DNA from: Methylobacterium sp. J-030
GTDB lineage: Bacteria > Pseudomonadota > Alphaproteobacteria > Rhizobiales > Beijerinckiaceae
Assembly: GCF_022829545.1 (NCBI RefSeq)
Contig: NZ_JAKSYM010000313.1
Coordinates: 1 to 64,000, forward strand
DNA: 64,000 nucleotides
Reading direction: 5' to 3'
The stretch's first letter is position 1, and each line of letters starts with the position of its first letter. Positions 60,978-64,000 of the stretch are shown piece by piece. Below the pieces are notes generated by a model. The model saw only the letters and a program-made list of their open reading frames with translations, was not told the origin of the DNA and made no database searches. The position numbers and the translations under genes were made by a program.

Positions 60978-61313
60978 CCGAGCGTTCCGTCAGGCAGGGC
61001 GGCGATGCTGCCGCGCCGCCTGTGTGCGCGGACGGCAAGGAGATTGCCAGCCCCGTTTCACCACGGCGCTTCCGCGCATCGCGCGTCGATGAAGCCCTTC
61101 GCCGGGCCATCGCGATCCGGAACAGCGGAGGGTCTACTCCCCGCATCGATGCATTTTGAGCTGCGACAAGTACAATCTCGATGGAAATATTCGTATCGGA
61201 TCTATCTTCAGGCCTCGATTGCATCAATTGGTGTTGGCGGAGCACCAGGATACTGCGTGCCGGTCGGACGCGCGCATTCCGTGCGGTGTCTGCCCAAAGC
61301 CGATTGAGATGAG
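60978..61313. other. Divergent promoter region between purC and a Crp/Fnr gene
   Basis: These 336 bases contain no gene. The section 61150-61260 is AT-richer and includes CGATTGCATCAATTGG near 61216-61231, a loose CRP/FNR-like half-dyad that does not fit the standard spacing. No further element can be fixed. Confidence 0.35.
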
Positions 61314-62054
61314 ATGAACGGTTCAAACCAGAACGCGACTCGGCATCCTCTGCTGCGCAAGGTCGACAGCATAGCGCTGTTCGAGCTCTCATCCGAGGAA
61401 CGCGGCGCTCTCGAGGCTCTGCCGATGCAGGTAGCTCAGTTCGAGGCCTACCAGGACATCGTGCGCGAGGGAGACCGGCCGGGCCGCAGCTTCGCACTCC
61501 TGTCCGGTATCGCCAGTACCTATAAGACCACCCGGGGCGGCAAACGACAGGTCATGAGCTATTACGTCCCCGGCGACGTGCCCGATTTCCAGAGCCTTCA
61601 CCTCCAGACCCTCGACATCAGCATCGCGGCCATCAGTCCGTGCCGTGTCGGGTTCGTGCAGCACGAGGCGGTGCGCGCGCTGCTCCGCGCGCATCCGAGG
61701 CTCGGCGAAGTCTTCTGGCGGGCGACGCTGATCGATGCCGCCGTCGTCCGCGAATGGATGCTGAATACCGGTCGCCGGGATGCCTACGCCCGGATGGCCC
61801 ATCTCGTCTGCGAGTTGGTCACGCGCCTCGATGCTGTCGGGCTCGCGCCGGAGCTGAGCTGCGACTGGCCCATGACCCAGCCCGAACTGGCTGATGCCCT
61901 CGGCATCACGCCAGTTCACGTCAATCGCACGATTCGGGACCTGAAGGCCGCGGGGTTGCTATCGCTGCGGAGCCGACGTCTGACCGTACATGACTGGGCA
62001 GGCTTAGCGTCTGCAGCGGATTTCGACCCGACCTATCTGCATCTGGGTCAATAG
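61314..62054 (+). CDS. Crp/Fnr-family transcriptional regulator
   Basis: This is a 246-aa regulator. An N-terminal cyclic-nucleotide-like sensor fold ([45 protein letters not shown]) is followed by the long dimer helix and a C-terminal winged helix with [28 protein letters not shown]. No cysteine cluster typical of oxygen-sensing FNR is seen, so the signal is unknown. It resembles the many Crp-type paralogues of Methylobacterium and rhizobia that respond to oxygen, stress or light. It is divergent from purC. Confidence 0.93.
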   Translation: MNGSNQNATRHPLLRKVDSIALFELSSEERGALEALPMQVAQFEAYQDIVREGDRPGRSFALLSGIASTYKTTRGGKRQVMSYYVPGDVPDFQSLHLQTLDISIAAISPCRVGFVQHEAVRALLRAHPRLGEVFWRATLIDAAVVREWMLNTGRRDAYARMAHLVCELVTRLDAVGLAPELSCDWPMTQPELADALGITPVHVNRTIRDLKAAGLLSLRSRRLTVHDWAGLASAADFDPTYLHLGQ

Positions 62055-62665
62055 GGGCGGACGCCCGCTCGGATGCTTGCGCTCTCCGATTTTGCTGCAG
62101 CGCTCCTATCCCTTCGACGTCAGCCAAACTGCGCTCTCATGTTTTTTGACCCGAGCAAGATCGACAAGTCCTTTGCTCAGCTGATCGCGGCCTCGGCAAT
62201 GGGCTTCGGCCGGGAGAAGGATTTGCCAAGCCTCAACGCTACGCCGCCAGTATGACTGGCCACCGCGCTCGCCTTCAACGACGACATGCTGCCGATCAAC
62301 GCGGTAGGTACGGCACGAGGCAGAAAGAGCGAGGTTTACATCGTGCTGCGCGACACGCCCAGCTTTCTCCCGCCGAGCCGAGCGCGGAACACGTTACCCA
62401 AGCAATCGATGGGACTGTGACGTAGGCGCCAACCGGTGCTTCCGATGATCTCTGAAGGCTGCTGGGGCTCGCCAGCTCGACAGCCGCGATAAGGACGGGG
62501 CGACCGCAGCTTTCGAGCGGCAACCGTCGACTGCTTGTGGCCGAGAGCGGAACGGCGGCTTTGGAGAAGGCTTGCCAGGAAAGCGGACGGCTTCCTGTCG
62601 GGCCGACTCAATCGCAACGCTCGCCCCGCCTCAACCCTCGAAAGCAGTCACGAGCACGCCTCAGG
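62055..62665. other. Stretch without an intact gene
   Basis: These 611 bases lie between the intact Crp/Fnr gene and the decayed one. The plus-strand frame 62073-62420 is open except for one TGA at 62253-62255 and reads FFDPSKIDKSFAQLIAASA, then after the stop LATALAFNDDMLPINAVG; it looks mildly protein-like, but I recognise no family. Base composition is lower in GC than the surrounding genes. Probably remnants of lost genes. Confidence 0.35.
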
Positions 62666-63340
62666 TTAATGCCGACCTTCGGCCGCCAAGCCGGGACGAT
62701 CAACGATCTCGATTGCGCCCCCGACGAAGTTCGATCAGACCCGTCTCGAACCATTGCCCCACAAGACGGCTGACAACCTCGCGGACGCTACCGACGCCGT
62801 CCGCGAGCTTCTGATGGGTCGCCGCCGCGACACCCCGCGGATCGGCGTCAGCAAGGAGCCGCTGCGCGAGGCGCTGCGTGAGCGGTGCGAAAGCGACCTC
62901 ATCGGTCAGCGTCAACAGGTCAGACATGAGCCGCGTATCGTCGTCCATGACGAAGCTGCGGAAGGCGGCGCTCTCGCCCATCAGGTGCTGGAACGTGCTC
63001 ACTGGCAGAGCTGCGAGTTCGGTCCTCTCCTCGGCTACGCTTTGGGCCGGGAAGGTGCGGCCAGACCGGAGGCACTGCATGGTCAGGGGGCAGGTGCCGC
63101 CCGGGCCGACCTTTTAGATCAGCATCTCGCGCCCGCTCTCCGACCTGCGGAAGATCCGCGTGCGCCCCTCCAGGCACATCGGTCGTTGGCGCACTCGCCA
63201 TCTGGGTCGTAGGCGACGGCGCCTTGGTCCAGCACTGGGAAATGCACGGTTCCCCGGGCGCTCTGGAGGTGCGCCGGGCTGAGAGCTTGGAGAAGCGCAA
63301 ACCGGTCGATCCATCGCTCGACCTTCTGGGCATCCGTCAT
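62666..63340 (-). pseudogene. Crp/Fnr-family regulator relic (two frameshifts, one nonsense)
   Basis: On the minus strand from the ATG at 63340 the text reads MTDAQKVERWIDRFALLQAL, FPVLDQGAVAYDPDGECAND. Near 63180 it must shift frame to continue MCLEGRTRIFRRSESGREML. A TAA at 63116-63114 replaces a codon usually Tyr (LIYKVGPGG). The same frame then runs KVGPGGTCPLTMQCLRSG, ERTELAALPVSTFQHLMGES, ATHQKLADGVGSVREVVSRL and VGQWFETGLIELRRGR, and a second shift near 62720 restores IEIVDRPGLAAEGRH and a TAA at 62668-62666. The sensor, dimer helix and winged helix are all recognisable, so the loss is fairly recent. Confidence 0.85.
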
Positions 63341-63526
63341 GGCTGGCGTCGTCCCCCCGGCCACGACAAAGGGCTGATCATCCGGCTCGCGTTGCGTTTT
63401 TCGCCCGCCGCGCCGGACTTGTGTGACTTGGGTCACCGACTGGGCGCAGCGGCCCGGCATACCATCGGATCGCAACGAACACGATAAGGGTGCCTGCCGT
63501 GTGCGGCGCCCACCGGGAGTGAACCG

Positions 63527-64000
63527 ATGCGCCGCCTCGCCTTGAGCTTCATGCTCGCCGTCCTCGCCGCCGGCCCCGCCGCGGCCGAACAGGACCTCCT
63601 GCTCGGGGCCGACATGACCTCGCCCGCCATGACCAAGGCCGAGATGAGCCGCGTCGACGTCGAGGCGATGATCAAGACCGCGGACGGCAAGCCCGTCGAC
63701 CTGCACGACAAGGCGCTGTCGGGACTCGATCTTTCCGGCCTGAACCTCCGGGGCGCCAACCTGCGGACCGCGCGCCTGAACAACACCAACTTGCGCGGCG
63801 CCGACCTCAGCGGCGCGAACCTCGAACAAGCGTGGTTCCTGAAGGCCGATCTATCCGGCGCCAAGCTTGCGGACGCGAAGATGTTCGGCATCACCGCCCG
63901 GGACGCCGACTTCAGCGGCGCCGATCTCAGCCGCTCCATGCCGATCGGCGACTTCAAGGGCGCCAATATGAGCGGCGCGACACTGGTCGACCTCAAGGGC
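63527..64000 (+). CDS. Secreted pentapeptide-repeat protein (partial, runs off right edge)
   Basis: This is the first 158 codons of a protein that continues beyond the window. A signal peptide (RRLALSFMLAVLAAGPAAAE) is followed by about 45 residues and then tandem A(D/N)LXX pentapeptide repeats: LSGLDLSGLNLRGANLRTAR, NLRGADLSGANLEQA, LSGAKLADAKMFG and FSGADLSRS. These fold into a right-handed beta-helix. A GGGAG ribosome site is 7 bases before the ATG at 63527. Periplasmic or secreted; function unknown, as for most such proteins. Confidence 0.88.
   Translation, partial: MRRLALSFMLAVLAAGPAAAEQDLLLGADMTSPAMTKAEMSRVDVEAMIKTADGKPVDLHDKALSGLDLSGLNLRGANLRTARLNNTNLRGADLSGANLEQAWFLKADLSGAKLADAKMFGITARDADFSGADLSRSMPIGDFKGANMSGATLVDLKG

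Noticed and set aside
1-64000. tRNA, rRNA, CRISPR arrays, insertion sequences, phage attachment sites
   Set aside because: No cloverleaf T-loop pattern, repeat-spacer array, transposase or integrase was recognised anywhere in the window.

Overview
The window is a gene-dense, high-GC (visibly ~68-70%) chromosomal segment with gene content typical of an alphaproteobacterium of the Hyphomicrobiales, most likely Methylobacterium or a close relative. This is inferred from the combination of GapR (DUF2312), an ExoR-like Sel1 protein, DUF1236, an extensin-like envelope protein, the hemW-rdgB-rph / hrcA block, and the rsmI-yraN block facing a LpoA-like lipoprotein. No rRNA, tRNA, CRISPR array, transposase or integrase was recognised.

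Region 1 (about 0.2-24 kb) is an accessory catabolic block. It opens with a complete sugar-type ABC importer (ATPase, substrate-binding protein, two permeases; minus strand). Divergent to it are a fumarylacetoacetate-hydrolase-family enzyme and a GlcD-like FAD dehydrogenase. After a decayed vapBC toxin-antitoxin pair comes a beta-keto-acid cleavage enzyme (BKACE/DUF849) with a lambda-crystallin/L-gulonate-3-dehydrogenase-like enzyme. These are divergent from a GntR regulator and an SDR dehydrogenase. Next are a giant FAD/Fe-S 2-hydroxyacid dehydrogenase, two convergent GntR regulators, a complete TRAP transporter, a YbaK deacylase, and an enoyl-CoA hydratase / class III CoA-transferase / MFS set. 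Together they read as uptake and oxidation of hydroxy-, keto- or sugar acids and their activation to CoA esters, with a GntR regulator beside each module. The exact substrates cannot be read from the sequence.

Region 2 (24-35 kb): a NarK-type nitrate/nitrite porter, an L,D-transpeptidase, glpX, hom, a ceramidase-family membrane protein, exonuclease III, a glutathione S-transferase, an ExoR-like Sel1 protein and ilvD. These are mostly core metabolism.

Region 3 (35-48 kb): a transglutaminase-like protein, the lactate-utilisation operon lutABC, pyruvate oxidase poxB, a small hypothetical protein, a membrane-anchored coiled-coil protein, an M3 metallopeptidase, an extensin-like protein with a second L,D-transpeptidase, and a single-domain response regulator.

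Region 4 (48-61 kb) is conserved housekeeping: yraN-rsmI / LpoA-like lipoprotein, hemW-rdgB-rph, hrcA, a LysE exporter, a Gly/Pro-rich DUF1236 protein, an MHS transporter, a secreted alpha/beta hydrolase, gapR and purC.

Region 5 (61-64 kb) has an intact Crp/Fnr regulator, a stretch with no recognisable intact gene, a decayed second Crp/Fnr regulator on the minus strand, and the start of a secreted pentapeptide-repeat protein that runs off the right edge.

The clearest unannotated structures are the two relics. vapBC at 7878-8518 is readable along its whole length but carries five stop codons and a lost vapC start. The crp/fnr relic at 62666-63340 has two frameshifts and one nonsense codon. 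The BKACE/dehydrogenase/GntR/SDR locus is the best candidate for an uncharacterised catabolic pathway.
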